The notes: generated by a model from the sequence alone, not told the origin. Positions 34,907-46,504 are shown, numbered from the stretch's first letter. The stretch is 64,000 bases of DNA from Paenibacillus barcinonensis (GCF_003217495.1 NZ_QJSW01000001.1:62001-126000), one strand, 5' to 3'. Numbers and translations are program-made.

Positions 34907-37900
34907 CTAGAACAGCGAAAGCTGGTTGCTCTCTGGCAAACCTCGGAAACATCCCATGTTGGTCAACAGCTCCACGATTGTTTTGGTCGCTTTTGACTTT
35001 TGCTGGAAATCCTCGATTGACAGGAACTCACCGTGTTCGCGGGCCGCTGCAATGTTACGAGCCGCATTATCCCCGATACCTGCCAGTGCAGAGAATGGAG
35101 GAATCAATGATTTCCCATCCACAATGAATTTTGTCGCTTCGGAACGGTACAGATCAATCGGTTTAAGCGAGAAGCCACGAGCACTCATTTCCAGCGCCAT
35201 TTCAAGAACAGGCAACATGTTTTTTTCTTTTGGTGGTGCCTGAAAACCGAGCTGCTCAATCTCTACAATTTTGCGATAGATGGCATCATAACCCTGACAC
35301 ACCAGCTCGATATCCAGCTCGTCTGCACGAACAGTAAAATATGTCGCATAATATTCGATCGGATGATACAGCTTGAAAAAGGCTGTACGTACCGCGGAAA
35401 TAACATAGGCGGCCGCATGGGCCTTCGGAAACATGTACTGGATTTTGAGACAGGAATCAATGTACCATTGTGGCACCTTGCAATTTTTCATCTCATCAAT
35501 CCATTCCTGCGGCAGTCCACGTCCTTTACGCACACTTTCTGTAATTTTAAACGCCAGGCTCGCATCCATTCCAGCCTTGTAGATCAAGAATAACATGATG
35601 TCATCCCGGCAGCCAATTACCGTTTTGATATTACATGTGCCATTTTTGATGAGATCCTGTGCATTGCCCAGCCAAACTCCTGTTCCATGAGAGAGTCCCG
35701 AAATCTGCAGCAAATCGGCAAAAGACGACGGCTGCGATTCGACAAGCATCTGACGCACGAATTTGGTTCCCATCTCGGGTACACCAAAGGTTGCAACAGG
35801 AGAACGAATCTGCTCCGGCGTTACACCAAGCGCATCCGTAGAGTTGAACATGCTCATCACCTTGGGATCATTCATTGGAATAGTCGTTGGGTCAACACCT
35901 GTCAGATCCTGCAGCATACGCATCATTGTCGGATCATCGTGTCCCAAAATATCAAGCTTGAGCAAATTTTCTTCAAAGGCGTGATAGTCAAAGTGGGTTG
36001 TTTTCCACTCTGCTGTAACATCATCTGCCGGGTACTGCACCGGAGTGACATCTTCCACTTCAATATAATCAGGTACAACGACAATACCGCCGGGGTGCTG
36101 CCCCGTGCTTCGTTTCACCCCCGTACAGCCGGACGCCAGACGATTAAGCTCTGCCCCACGCCATTTCTTGTGATGTTCTTCTTCATATTTTTTGGCAAAG
36201 CCAAACGCTGTTTTCTCGGCAACCGTACCAATCGTGCCTGCGCGAAATACACTCTTCTCGCTGAACAGCACTTTTGTATAGTTATGGGCATGCGGCTGAT
36301 AATCCCCCGAGAAGTTCAAGTCGATATCGGGAACCTTGTCCCCTTTAAACCCAAGGAAGGTTTCGAACGGAATATCCTGTCCTTCGCCTTTCAGTTTGCC
36401 TCCGCATTTCGGACAAGGTTTCTCCGGAAGGTCAAATCCGCTCGGTACACTTCCGTCCAGGAACCACTCACTGTGTTTACATTCAGGATTTACACAGATA
36501 TAGTGCGCCGGAAGCGGGTTAACCTCTGAAATACCAAGGAAGGTCGCTACAACGGATGAACCAACCGAGCCCCGTGAACCTACGAGATAACCATCCTGGT
36601 TTGACTTTTTCACCAGTCGCTCCGAGATCAGATAGTTGGCTGAGAAACCATACTTGATAATCGGCTGTAGCTCCTTCTCAAGCCTCGCCACGATGACCTC
36701 TGGCAAGTCTTCTCCGTAAATGGACTTGGCTGTGTTATAGCAGGTATTGCGAATCTCTTCATCCGCACCCTCCAGAATTGGCGTGAACAGTTTATCCGGG
36801 AATAGCTTGATCTCTTCAAAACGGTCGGCAAGCTCTATCGTATTAGTCACAACTACCTCATAAGCTTTATCCTGCCCGAGGAACTGGAACTCCTCCAGCA
36901 TCTCGGCCGTCGTTCTAAAGTGCGCATCCGGCTTCCGCTGATCCTTAAGCGGGCTGAAGCCTGTTATTCCATGAATCGTGATGTCGCGGTAAATTTTGTC
37001 CCTTGGCTCCAGATAATGCACGTTCCCCGTCGCAATAACTGGTTTATTTAATTTAGCCCCGATATCTATAACTTTACGAACCGCAAGTTTAAGCTCCTCT
37101 GGCGTAGCCACGAGCCCCTTGTCCACCAAATGCATATACATGGTGAGCGGCTGAATCTCCAGAATGTCATAGAACTCTGCGATCTCCTCCGCTTCTTCTA
37201 CCGATTTGTTCAGGACAGCCTCGAAAAATTCTCCCTTTTCACAGCCCGATATAACGACCAGGCCTTCCCGCAAGCTTACCAGCTTGGATTTCGGTATACA
37301 TGCAACACGTTTGAAATATTCCGTATGAGACAGGGAAACCAGCTTGTACAGATTTTTCTTGCCCACATCATTCAAGGCGTAAATTCCGCAGTGAAAAGGT
37401 CGTGTATTGGAAAGATCCACTCCAACGTAATCGTTCAAACGGTCCAGCATCGTCAAGCCTTTTAATTGAGCTGCATCATTGACAAGTCCGTTCAGGATAC
37501 CTGCAAGTGCAATCGTATCATCAATCGCCCGGTGATGGCTCTCCAGCGCAACTTTATATTTATCCGCCAGCGTATTCAACCGGTGATTTTTCATTTTTGG
37601 ATATAACAGCCGAGCCAGTTCCAAGGTGTCGAGCACCGGGTTTGGCATCTCGGGCATACCGAGATTTTTGAGCGAAGCCTGGATAAAGCCCATATCAAAA
37701 CGCGCGTTATGCGCAACCAGTACGCCGTCACCTGCAAAAGCAACAAAGTCACGAATGACGGGCTCCAGTTCAGGAGCATCTTTGACCATCTCATCCGTAA
37801 TATTGGTCAGCTGCTGAATGTTATAGGGAATTCGTTCATGTGGATTCACAAACGTTGCGAATCGGTCGATCTCTTTCCCCTCTTGCACTTTGACCGCCGC

Positions 37901-39229
37901 AATCTCAATAATTTTGTTCTGTGTAACGGAAAGACCTGTGGTCTCGATATCAAAGACGATATAAGTGGCCGTTTTCAGATCCAATGGTTGTGAATTTAGG
38001 ACAACAGCTACGGAGTCATTTACCACATTGGCTTCCAAGCCATAAATCATTTTAACTCCGTTTTTCTTCGCTGCCTTGGCTGCTTCCGGGTAAACCTGCA
38101 CGCCGCCATGATCCGTAACAGCGATGGCTTTGTGCCCCCAGTCTGCAGCTGTCTTCACGTATTTATCAATGGATGTGACGGCATCCATCGTGCTCATCGT
38201 AGTGTGCAGATGGAATTCAACCCGTTTCTCCTCCGCAGTGTCCTTGCGGGATGGCGGTGCTTTCATTTCGGTCAGATCGGACGGGATCATGGCCAGCTCA
38301 GGAATTTGCATAAACCGGTCGTATTCTACGCGTCCGCGCACCTTTACCCATTTCCCATTGGCTAGCAGGCTGAGAATCTTGACATCCTCTTTTGTTTTGG
38401 CAAACATCTTCATTTGCATGGAATCCGTAAAATCCGTCAGATAGAATGTGAACAGCGTATTGCCATTGCGCAGCTCCTTGCGGTCCAGACCAAAGATCGT
38501 ACCCTGAAGCGTGATTTTCTTCTCTTCATCCTGAACCTCCTGCATAGGCACAGCCGGCTCTTTGATCTCATAGCCCATCTGCAGACGTACATCACCCTGA
38601 TCCTCTTCCTCCGGCAATTCGGTCTCAATGACTTCGCTCATCATCTTCTCAATAACCTGCCGCTCTTCAACCTTCTTCTGCGCCTGGAACTGCTCCATCG
38701 CCTCTTTGTTGCTCCCCGCTTCACCAACCTGAATCTTAATGCGTAGCGGCAAGTGAAAATATTTGTCATAAAAAGTAGCGATGGCTTGATCAATCTGCTT
38801 CTTACGTGCCAGCTCCATTGACGTGGAGTCACTCATGGTCAGCTGCAGCAAATCAGCCTCACACTCTACAATGGCACGATTCATCCAGCCGTTGACCGAC
38901 GGAATCTCGCGAGTAACCCACTCCAGAAACAAATTCCAGTATTCATTCACGATATCACCGGACAGAACTTTATCCGTATATTTAAAACCAAACGTAATCT
39001 TCGCGATATGATTCATTTTCTCCTGAATATGCAGACTAAACGTTCGATAGATCGGTGCAGGCACAAGTGTATCCTTTCCGATCTGAATGTGCCATTCGCG
39101 ATTGGTGCGATTCGTCTCTACCTGTTCAATCCATCCATCCAGAAAATAAGGATCAGTCAAACCTGCTGGAAGCTCTGCCTGTTTCATCAACAACTCAAAC
39201 CGTTTTCTCTTCTCCTCAAATCCACTCAT
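34907..39229 (-). CDS. polC: PolC, DNA polymerase III alpha subunit (Gram-positive type)
   Basis: Replicative polymerase of low-GC Gram-positives, 1440 aa. Order: N-terminal domain, OB-fold (about 235-320, TIFGLDRKELRNGNTLFTF), PHP domain (about 335-420 and continuing after the exonuclease, EFHLHTTMSTMD), an inserted DEDD 3'-5' exonuclease (about 423-590, IVFDIETTGLS), a zinc-binding segment (CVNPECKH and CPKCGG), and the palm/fingers with VPDIDLNFSG. The ATG at 39229 has AGGAGG 6 nt upstream; 36 further in-frame codons upstream are not conserved. It follows proS by 150 bp. Confidence 0.98.
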   Translation of the reverse strand: MSGFEEKRKRFELLMKQAELPAGLTDPYFLDGWIEQVETNRTNREWHIQIGKDTLVPAPIYRTFSLHIQEKMNHIAKITFGFKYTDKVLSGDIVNEYWNLFLEWVTREIPSVNGWMNRAIVECEADLLQLTMSDSTSMELARKKQIDQAIATFYDKYFHLPLRIKIQVGEAGSNKEAMEQFQAQKKVEERQVIEKMMSEVIETELPEEEDQGDVRLQMGYEIKEPAVPMQEVQDEEKKITLQGTIFGLDRKELRNGNTLFTFYLTDFTDSMQMKMFAKTKEDVKILSLLANGKWVKVRGRVEYDRFMQIPELAMIPSDLTEMKAPPSRKDTAEEKRVEFHLHTTMSTMDAVTSIDKYVKTAADWGHKAIAVTDHGGVQVYPEAAKAAKKNGVKMIYGLEANVVNDSVAVVLNSQPLDLKTATYIVFDIETTGLSVTQNKIIEIAAVKVQEGKEIDRFATFVNPHERIPYNIQQLTNITDEMVKDAPELEPVIRDFVAFAGDGVLVAHNARFDMGFIQASLKNLGMPEMPNPVLDTLELARLLYPKMKNHRLNTLADKYKVALESHHRAIDDTIALAGILNGLVNDAAQLKGLTMLDRLNDYVGVDLSNTRPFHCGIYALNDVGKKNLYKLVSLSHTEYFKRVACIPKSKLVSLREGLVVISGCEKGEFFEAVLNKSVEEAEEIAEFYDILEIQPLTMYMHLVDKGLVATPEELKLAVRKVIDIGAKLNKPVIATGNVHYLEPRDKIYRDITIHGITGFSPLKDQRKPDAHFRTTAEMLEEFQFLGQDKAYEVVVTNTIELADRFEEIKLFPDKLFTPILEGADEEIRNTCYNTAKSIYGEDLPEVIVARLEKELQPIIKYGFSANYLISERLVKKSNQDGYLVGSRGSVGSSVVATFLGISEVNPLPAHYICVNPECKHSEWFLDGSVPSGFDLPEKPCPKCGGKLKGEGQDIPFETFLGFKGDKVPDIDLNFSGDYQPHAHNYTKVLFSEKSVFRAGTIGTVAEKTAFGFAKKYEEEHHKKWRGAELNRLASGCTGVKRSTGQHPGGIVVVPDYIEVEDVTPVQYPADDVTAEWKTTHFDYHAFEENLLKLDILGHDDPTMMRMLQDLTGVDPTTIPMNDPKVMSMFNSTDALGVTPEQIRSPVATFGVPEMGTKFVRQMLVESQPSSFADLLQISGLSHGTGVWLGNAQDLIKNGTCNIKTVIGCRDDIMLFLIYKAGMDASLAFKITESVRKGRGLPQEWIDEMKNCKVPQWYIDSCLKIQYMFPKAHAAAYVISAVRTAFFKLYHPIEYYATYFTVRADELDIELVCQGYDAIYRKIVEIEQLGFQAPPKEKNMLPVLEMALEMSARGFSLKPIDLYRSEATKFIVDGKSLIPPFSALAGIGDNAARNIAAAREHGEFLSIEDFQQKSKATKTIVELLTNMGCFRGLPESNQLSLF

Positions 39230-39379
39230 CGTGTTCCTCCTGCGCCCCCTTAAAACATGAAAAGCCTCTGTATTCAAAAATGTCCCCGATCCGAACCCGC
39301 ACCGATCCATTTTATCCGACAGAAGCTCTTCATTCATGACTAAACCGGTGAATAAGCTCTCTTGGTCAAGCTATTTTGA

Positions 39380-40834
39380 CTAGTACGCTCTTGCAAACAC
39401 AACAGTATGTTGTGCCTTTTCACCACAAACGAGACAAGTATGCTTATGTTCCGCAGGCTGGAACGGAATGTTCCGGCTTGTTGCCCCCGTAACTTCTCTT
39501 ACTTTGTCCTCACACACCTCGGAACCGCACCAGCCAGCAAGTGTAAATCCACGCTTGTTCTCCATCAGCTCTTTCATTTCATCCAGTGTATCCACGGAAT
39601 AGAAATTGTCTGACATAAACTTACGTGCACGGTGAAGCATATCTGACTGCACTTGTGTTAACATGGCCTGGATTTCCTCCACGAGATTGGCCTGTTCCAC
39701 AACCTTTTTCTCACCTGTGATCCGGGACACGAGCACGCATACACCGTTCTCCATATCACGAGGGCCAATTTCCAGACGAATTGGAACACCGCGCATCTCA
39801 TATTCATTAAACTTCCAGCCTGGACGAACGTCGCTGCGATCATCCATTTTCACACGAATACCCGCTTTTTTCAGCTCTGAGAACAGCTCATCGGCACGAC
39901 CTACAACTGCATCACGTGTTTTAGGAGGTCCAATCGGAATCATAACCACTTGAGTCGGTGCCACTTTTGGTGGCAATACAAGACCACGATCGTCTCCGTG
40001 AACCATAATTAAAGCTCCGATCAACCGCGTGCTCGTTCCCCATGATGTGGTATGAGCAAGCTCCAGCACGTTCTCCCGACTCAAATATTGAATCTCGAAC
40101 GCTTTGGCAAAGTTTGTGCCCATGTAATGAGAGGTACCTGCTTGAACGGCACGCCCATCTTTCATCATCGCTTCAATCGAGAACGTGTCCACCGCACCGG
40201 CAAACTTCTCGGATTTTGTTTTCTGGCCTGTAATAACCGGAATCGCAAGGTACTCTTCTACAACTTCACGATAAATCTCCAGCATTTTCATCGTTTCTTC
40301 GCGAGCTTCTTCTTCAGTCTCATGAGCCGTATGACCCTCTTGCCACAGGAATTCACTTGTACGAAGAAACGGCAGTGTTCTCTTTTCCCAACGAACCACA
40401 TTGGCCCATTGATTGATCAATACTGGCAGGTCACGATAGGACTGAATCCACTTGGAATACATATGCCCAATAATGGTTTCGGAGGTTGGACGAATCGCCA
40501 AACGCTCTTCCAGCTTTTCCCCTCCAGCTTCAGTAACCCAAGGCAGCTCCGGATTAAAACCTTCAACATGCTCTTTTTCCTTCTGAAAAAAGCTCTCAGG
40601 AATAAACATCGGGAAGTACGCATTGCGATGGCCCGTTTCACGGAAGCGACGATCCATTTCATCTTTGATATGTTCCCAGATTTCAAAACCGTCTGGTTTA
40701 AATACGATACAGCCACGAACCGGTGAATAGTCCATGAGATCTGCCTTTTTAATCACATCAATATACCAGCGTGAGAAATCTTCACCCTGAGGTGTAATTT
40801 CAGTCACGAATTGCTTATCGTTTTCCTTTGACAT
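39380..40834 (-). CDS. proS: Prolyl-tRNA synthetase, short archaeal/eukaryote-like type
   Basis: Class II synthetase charging tRNA-Pro. At 484 aa it lacks the INS editing domain of the long bacterial form (about 565 aa, as in B. subtilis) and instead has the C-terminal zinc-binding extension of the archaeal/eukaryotic type (WCGSEVCEDKV and HTCLVCGEKAQHTVVFARAY, ending in Tyr). Catalytic motifs RPTSETIIGHMYSKWI and LPFLRTSEFLWQEGHTAH are intact. The ATG at 40834 has GGAG close upstream. It holds the same slot between rasP and polC as the long form in B. subtilis, so the gene was replaced in place. Confidence 0.95.
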   Translation of the reverse strand: MSKENDKQFVTEITPQGEDFSRWYIDVIKKADLMDYSPVRGCIVFKPDGFEIWEHIKDEMDRRFRETGHRNAYFPMFIPESFFQKEKEHVEGFNPELPWVTEAGGEKLEERLAIRPTSETIIGHMYSKWIQSYRDLPVLINQWANVVRWEKRTLPFLRTSEFLWQEGHTAHETEEEAREETMKMLEIYREVVEEYLAIPVITGQKTKSEKFAGAVDTFSIEAMMKDGRAVQAGTSHYMGTNFAKAFEIQYLSRENVLELAHTTSWGTSTRLIGALIMVHGDDRGLVLPPKVAPTQVVMIPIGPPKTRDAVVGRADELFSELKKAGIRVKMDDRSDVRPGWKFNEYEMRGVPIRLEIGPRDMENGVCVLVSRITGEKKVVEQANLVEEIQAMLTQVQSDMLHRARKFMSDNFYSVDTLDEMKELMENKRGFTLAGWCGSEVCEDKVREVTGATSRNIPFQPAEHKHTCLVCGEKAQHTVVFARAY

Positions 40835-40896
40835 AAGACTCCAGCGTCCTCCCATAAAGACCAGCACTGAATATTCAGAGCGTAGTCAAACCGTAA

Positions 40897-42168
40897 TTAT
40901 CCGTTAATTAAACGTAGTATATCATTATATGTTACCGCCAGCATCAGCACAAAGAGCATTGCAAATCCAACAAAATGCACCATGCCCTCCCGATTTGGAT
41001 CAACCGGACGACCGCGAAGCGCTTCAATACCCAAGAAAACGAGACGACTGCCGTCCAGCGCAGGAATCGGAAGCAAATTAAAGATACCGAGATAGAGGCT
41101 GAGAATTGCAGCCCATCTTGTTAATTGCTCAATCCCCTGCTTTGCAATCTGTCCTGTAACTTCAAACGTACGCACAGGACCACCGATGTCGTCCATACTG
41201 AATTGATTGATAAGGTGTCTGAATCCTTCGAAAATAACTTTGGTGGTATCCACCATAGCCACTCCTGACACTTTAAAGGTTTCCACAAAGCCTACAGAAC
41301 GTGTAGGCAGTGTAGGCACAATGCCAACCTTGCCGCCTTCCTGTCCTTCCACCGCTCGAGGTGTGATCGTGATATTAAACGTCTCATTACCCCGACGCAG
41401 CGTCCACTCCATAGGCTTGTCTTGCGATTTAGCAATCATCTCCACCATTCGGCGTGAATCTGTGCCGATCGCTGTACCATTAATCGTTTCGATGATGTCA
41501 CCCTTTTGCAATTTCGCTTGATCTGCAGCTCCGCCTTTCAGTACTTCAGCAATCTGCAGGTTTTTCGGATTTTCCACCGGGACTCCTGCCATCTGGGCAT
41601 ATACAGCAAACAAAACAAAAGCAAGAATGAAATTCATCAAAGGCCCTGCAAAAATAGCCATCGCGCGTTGAGCTACCGTTTTACTGCCAAACTGCCGATC
41701 CTTTGGAGCAATCTGCGTCTGTTTGCCACGGCTCACCAGCATCGCTTGAGGATGAATACGATAGTTCTGCATTTCACCATCTACATCCAGCTGAAGTCTG
41801 AGCGCATTCTCCATATCAATGGAGATCACTTCTCCACGAATGACATTTTTGCGATTGTCCAGCTGATCCAGATAGATCCATTTGACCTCATCCTCCACAG
41901 CTCGAACCGCAATGGTCTGTCCTTCCTGAATTTCAATCAGTTCCGGGTCTTCTCCCGCCATCCGAGCATATCCGCCAAAGGGCAACAAGCGCAGTGTAAA
42001 TTGTGTCTCGTTTCTTTTATATGAGAATAATTTGGGACCAAAACCGATCGCAAATTCCCGTACAAGAATGCCGGCGCGTTTGGCAAAATAATAATGCCCC
42101 CATTCATGCACCGTCACGATGACAAAGAACATGAGCACCGTTAGAAATACCACTTGTATGGTTTCCAA
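40897..42168 (-). CDS. rasP: RasP/RseP site-2 zinc metalloprotease
   Basis: Intramembrane protease (423 aa) that cleaves anti-sigma factors such as RsiW and signal-peptide remnants. HEWGH zinc motif at 21-25 in the first TM helix, one PDZ domain (about 205-285, LKGGAADQAKLQKGDIIETINGT), and the LDG motif (ALDGSRLVF, about 374) in a late TM helix. An insertion before the second TM carries a predicted soluble segment (about 70-150). The TTG start at 42168 lies 10 nt after GGAGG. Confidence 0.95.
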   Translation of the reverse strand: METIQVVFLTVLMFFVIVTVHEWGHYYFAKRAGILVREFAIGFGPKLFSYKRNETQFTLRLLPFGGYARMAGEDPELIEIQEGQTIAVRAVEDEVKWIYLDQLDNRKNVIRGEVISIDMENALRLQLDVDGEMQNYRIHPQAMLVSRGKQTQIAPKDRQFGSKTVAQRAMAIFAGPLMNFILAFVLFAVYAQMAGVPVENPKNLQIAEVLKGGAADQAKLQKGDIIETINGTAIGTDSRRMVEMIAKSQDKPMEWTLRRGNETFNITITPRAVEGQEGGKVGIVPTLPTRSVGFVETFKVSGVAMVDTTKVIFEGFRHLINQFSMDDIGGPVRTFEVTGQIAKQGIEQLTRWAAILSLYLGIFNLLPIPALDGSRLVFLGIEALRGRPVDPNREGMVHFVGFAMLFVLMLAVTYNDILRLING

Positions 42169-42281
42169 TCCCTATCCATCCTCCTTCACGGCACGTACCG
42201 CAGTCTGTCCCTCTAGATTATCATTATTCTCTAATGCCGCACAAGAGAATCACTTCTTCCCGATCGTCTCGAAAAAAGAGA

Positions 42282-43421
42282 TTACAACAAGGACGCCAGC
42301 TTGCGGCTATCCTGATCACAAGCAGCAATCTGCTCCAGATCAGGCCGCTCCACATTGCGGTGCGCCTCCAGCACAGAAGCAATGATATCTTCTATTTTAA
42401 GGAACGCAATCTCCTTGCGCAAGAAACGGGCTACTGCAACCTCATTGGCTGCGTTATACGCCGTTGTTGCCGTTCCTCCCATTTTACCACATTCATATGC
42501 CATTCTTAAACACGGGTAACGTCCCATGTCCATCTCTCTGAAATGAAGCTTCCCAATCTGTGCAAGAGATAGTCGCTTCGCTGGAGAAGGCATACGATCA
42601 GGATAGGTCAATGCGTATTGAATCGGAACCCGCATATCTGGAGTGCCGAGCTGTGCAATGATGCTTGTATCTTCGAATTCCACATAAGAATGAATAATAC
42701 TCTCTGGATGAAGCAGCACATCAATCTGTTCATAAGCCAGACCAAACAACCAATGGGCTTCGATGACCTCAAGACCTTTGTTAACCATCGTTGCAGAGTC
42801 TATCGTGATTTTGGAGCCCATAGACCAGTTTGGATGTTTGAGTGCATCCTCTACTGTCACCTGTTGCAGCTGTTCACGTGTGAGATCCCGGAAAGAGCCC
42901 CCCGACGCAGTCAGTGTAATCCCCGCCACACTTGAGCGGTTCTCACCATTTAAACACTGAAAAATAGCTGAATGTTCGCTATCAACAGGCAGGATCGAAA
43001 CACCTTTTTCCCTAGCTCTCGCTGTAACGATATGCCCGGCTGTAACCAGTGTTTCTTTGTTGGCGAGTCCAATCTGTTTACCGGCCTCTATAGCGGCAAG
43101 CGTAGACTCAAGTCCGACACTGCCGACAACAGCCGTAACTACGGTGTCTGCGTCTGTTCCTGCCGCAATCTCAATGAGACCCTCTGCACCATAATATACT
43201 TTCGTACCCGCTGGCATATGAGGCGTTACTTTTTCAGCTAACTCCTTAGAGCCTACCGAGACCTTCTTCGGCTGGTAACGTTTCGCCTGTTCAATCAGCA
43301 GATCTATATTGCCTCCAGCAGCCAGGGCTTCCACTTGGAAATGCTCCGGGTGCATATCGACAACATCCAGCGTCTGCGTTCCAATTGAACCTGTCGAACC
43401 GAGTATCGCTATTTTTTTCAT
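42282..43421 (-). CDS. dxr: Dxr, 1-deoxy-D-xylulose 5-phosphate reductoisomerase
   Basis: Second enzyme of the MEP isoprenoid pathway, NADPH-dependent, 379 aa. NADP-binding [16 protein letters not shown] at 5-20, metal/substrate residues in [13 protein letters not shown] and the [10 protein letters not shown] loop, and [13 protein letters not shown] are all present. It lies between cdsA and rasP and supplies precursors to uppS in the same operon. Confidence 0.97.
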   Translation of the reverse strand: MKKIAILGSTGSIGTQTLDVVDMHPEHFQVEALAAGGNIDLLIEQAKRYQPKKVSVGSKELAEKVTPHMPAGTKVYYGAEGLIEIAAGTDADTVVTAVVGSVGLESTLAAIEAGKQIGLANKETLVTAGHIVTARAREKGVSILPVDSEHSAIFQCLNGENRSSVAGITLTASGGSFRDLTREQLQQVTVEDALKHPNWSMGSKITIDSATMVNKGLEVIEAHWLFGLAYEQIDVLLHPESIIHSYVEFEDTSIIAQLGTPDMRVPIQYALTYPDRMPSPAKRLSLAQIGKLHFREMDMGRYPCLRMAYECGKMGGTATTAYNAANEVAVARFLRKEIAFLKIEDIIASVLEAHRNVERPDLEQIAACDQDSRKLASLL

Positions 43422-43510
43422 TGCTGCACCTCACCTCTAATGAATCCAATGCCTATCGGTGTCAATCCTGTCTGCTCAGGCCACTTTCTTCCCAAGCAAA
43501 TCCCTATCCT

Positions 43511-44305
43511 CTAATAAGGCAATAGCATCAGTATATGTACAAATGGAAACACCACAATCCAACTGTCGCACCGATCCAAAATACCCCCATGCCCAGGAAG
43601 AAGATTGCCTGAATCCTTGATGTTGTATACACGTTTGTAAGCGGACTGAATTAAATCCCCCATCTGGCCGACGACTGCACAGGCAATTCCGATTACAACA
43701 GCTCTTTGCCAGGAGATCAGTCCGTCAGAAACGAGCGCAAATATTACGGATGTAACCACTGCGATAGCAATACCGCCCAGAGCCCCTTCAACGGTTTTGT
43801 TCGGGCTAATGGAAGGCCAAAGCTTGTTTTTCCCAATCCACTTTCCTACAAAATAAGCTCCAGCGTCACTCGCCCAGATCGAGCCGAGCAGCAAAAAGGT
43901 CCAGAACAAACCATGATCCAAATGTCTGGATTCTGCAATGTAATAAAAACCTGTTCCGATATACAATACGCCTATAAAAAGCATCGCTATCGTATTAATT
44001 GGCAGTCTGTTCTTGGTGACAACGGACACTGTCATTAGAAGCAACATGACAATCCAGATCACTTGAAACAAGGATAACGGCCTTACCTCCCATACCATTT
44101 CCCAAGGAAATACGATGGAGATGATTCCCGCATATCCGATCAGGGCTACACCTGAAAAAGGCTTCACCCCGGTCATTTTAACAAACTCGTAATAACCGAT
44201 GAGAGCCATAAGCAGGACCAACCCGTGATACCAAGGCCCCCCCAGCATGCAAAACCCCAAAAACAACACACCTGCTATAATTCCTGTCGTTATTCGCTGT
44301 TTCAA
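43511..44305 (-). CDS. cdsA: CdsA, phosphatidate cytidylyltransferase
   Basis: Multi-span membrane enzyme (264 aa) making CDP-diacylglycerol from phosphatidic acid and CTP, the donor for all phospholipids including the PgsA product. The signature SxxK region SDAGAYFVGKWIGKNKLWPSI with PNKTVEGALGG and the C-terminal KRxxxIKD-type KRVYNIKDSGNLLPGHGGILDRCDS are intact. The TTG at 44305 is 9 nt after GGAGG and gives MKQRITTGIIAG; an ATG at 44314 touches the binding site. Confidence 0.96.
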   Translation of the reverse strand: MKQRITTGIIAGVLFLGFCMLGGPWYHGLVLLMALIGYYEFVKMTGVKPFSGVALIGYAGIISIVFPWEMVWEVRPLSLFQVIWIVMLLLMTVSVVTKNRLPINTIAMLFIGVLYIGTGFYYIAESRHLDHGLFWTFLLLGSIWASDAGAYFVGKWIGKNKLWPSISPNKTVEGALGGIAIAVVTSVIFALVSDGLISWQRAVVIGIACAVVGQMGDLIQSAYKRVYNIKDSGNLLPGHGGILDRCDSWIVVFPFVHILMLLPY

Positions 44306-44321
44306 CGGCTTCATCCTCCAT

Positions 44322-45089
44322 CTATTTCAAACCGCCGTAACGCCTTGATCTGCGCTGATATTCGGCTACTGCTTCATGTAAATGCTGTTTGCCAAATTCG
44401 GGCCAGTATATATCCGTAAACCATAATTCACTATATGCAAGCTGCCATAACATAAAATTGCTCAGACGCAGTTCTCCGCTCGTCCGAATCAATAAATCCG
44501 GATCGGGCATATCTGCAGTCAGCATATGCTTGTCAATGAGTTCAGGTGTGATATCTTCGACAGCCAGTTCACCCGACTGTACTTGCAAAGCAATATCTTT
44601 CACACATTCCGTCATCTCTCGGCGGCTTCCATAGTTCATCGCAAAATTCAACACAAGACCTGTATTATGTTCCGTAAGACGAATGGCTTCGCGCAAAGCA
44701 TTCACGGTATGTGAAGGCAAATGCTCTTCATGTCCCATCATACGAATGCGCACATTTTTTTCTATCAATTCATCCAGCTCAATAGCCAAAAACTCTTGCG
44801 GAAGTCTCATCAGAAAATCCACTTCTTCTTTTGGACGCGTCCAGTTTTCTGTCGAAAAAGCGTACATCGTCAGATATTTGATGCCCAGTTCATCCGCCGC
44901 GATGGTTGCACGTTTAACTGCCTTCATGCCGTTCTGGTGTCCGGCGATGCGCGGAAGCCCCAAACGTTTGGCCCATCTTCCATTGCCGTCCATGATGATG
45001 GCGACGTGCTGCGGGATATTATCCTCGGATATAGTCAGCGTTTCCTGCTTGTCAGCCCCATTCCACCACGACCGAACCCGTTTGATCAT
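44322..45089 (-). CDS. uppS: UppS, undecaprenyl diphosphate synthase
   Basis: cis-prenyltransferase (255 aa) making the C55 lipid carrier for peptidoglycan and teichoic acids. AIIMDGNGRWAKRLGLPR (catalytic Asp34), FSTENWTRPKEEV and RTSGELRLSNFMLWQLAYSELWF are diagnostic. GGAGG precedes the ATG at 7 nt. A hairpin terminator stands in the frr-uppS gap. Confidence 0.97.
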   Translation of the reverse strand: MIKRVRSWWNGADKQETLTISEDNIPQHVAIIMDGNGRWAKRLGLPRIAGHQNGMKAVKRATIAADELGIKYLTMYAFSTENWTRPKEEVDFLMRLPQEFLAIELDELIEKNVRIRMMGHEEHLPSHTVNALREAIRLTEHNTGLVLNFAMNYGSRREMTECVKDIALQVQSGELAVEDITPELIDKHMLTADMPDPDLLIRTSGELRLSNFMLWQLAYSELWFTDIYWPEFGKQHLHEAVAEYQRRSRRYGGLK

Positions 45090-45144
45090 TCCTGTTCCTC
45101 CAAAATCCCTGAAGTTTCTTCATCTGAAGCTTGGAAAAAGAGAC

Positions 45145-45170
45145 AAAACCCCACCGTAATGGAGGGGCTG
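45145..45170 (-). terminator. Hairpin between frr and uppS
   Basis: GC-rich CCCC-CC/GG-GGGG stem with one mismatch, followed on the minus strand by TTTTGTCTCTTTTT. It lies about 10 nt after the frr stop. Because uppS starts only 55 nt further on without an obvious promoter, it probably attenuates rather than ends the transcript. Confidence 0.58.
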
Positions 45171-45178
45171 CGCTTGTC

Positions 45179-45732
45179 TTACACTTCCATGATTTCTTTT
45201 TCTTTGGCAGCAAGTACCTTATCGACTTCAGCGATATATTTATCGGTCGACTTCTGGATGTCATCCTGATGTCTGCGGGATTCATCCTCAGAGATCTCTG
45301 ACTTTTCCATTTTCTTGATATCATCATTTGCATCACGGCGAATGTTACGAATGGCAACTTTACCCTCTTCGCCAAACCGTTTAGTCAGCTTGACAAGCTC
45401 AGCTCTACGTTCTTCCGTCAACGGAGGAATAGACAAACGAATCATGCTACCATCATTAGCCGGAGTAAGTCCCAGATCAGATTTCATGATTGCACGTTCA
45501 ATATCGTTCATCGCCGATTTGTCCCAAGGCTGGATCATCAGTGTACGGGAATCCGGTGTACTGATGTTAGCCAGCTGGTTCAAAGGTGTCATTGCTCCAT
45601 AATACTCAACTTGTACACGATCCAGAAGAGCAGGTGTGGCACGGCCTGCACGCAAAGTTGCCAGGTCACGGCGAAGCGCTTGAATTGCTTTTTCCATCCG
45701 CTCTTCGGCATGTTGTTTCACTGCTTGTGGCA

Positions 45733-45733
<1 letters not shown>
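45179..45733 (-). CDS. frr: Ribosome recycling factor
   Basis: Splits post-termination ribosomes with EF-G; 184 aa. [22 protein letters not shown] and RMVIQP-like [19 protein letters not shown] are family hallmarks. Start ATG overlaps the pyrH stop by one base (TAATG) with AAAGGGAG upstream inside pyrH. Confidence 0.98.

Positions 45734-46504
<771 letters not shown>

Noticed and set aside
35687..36529. Plus-strand open frame of 280 codons inside polC
   Set aside because: Antisense to the polymerase core; no ribosome binding site and shadow composition.
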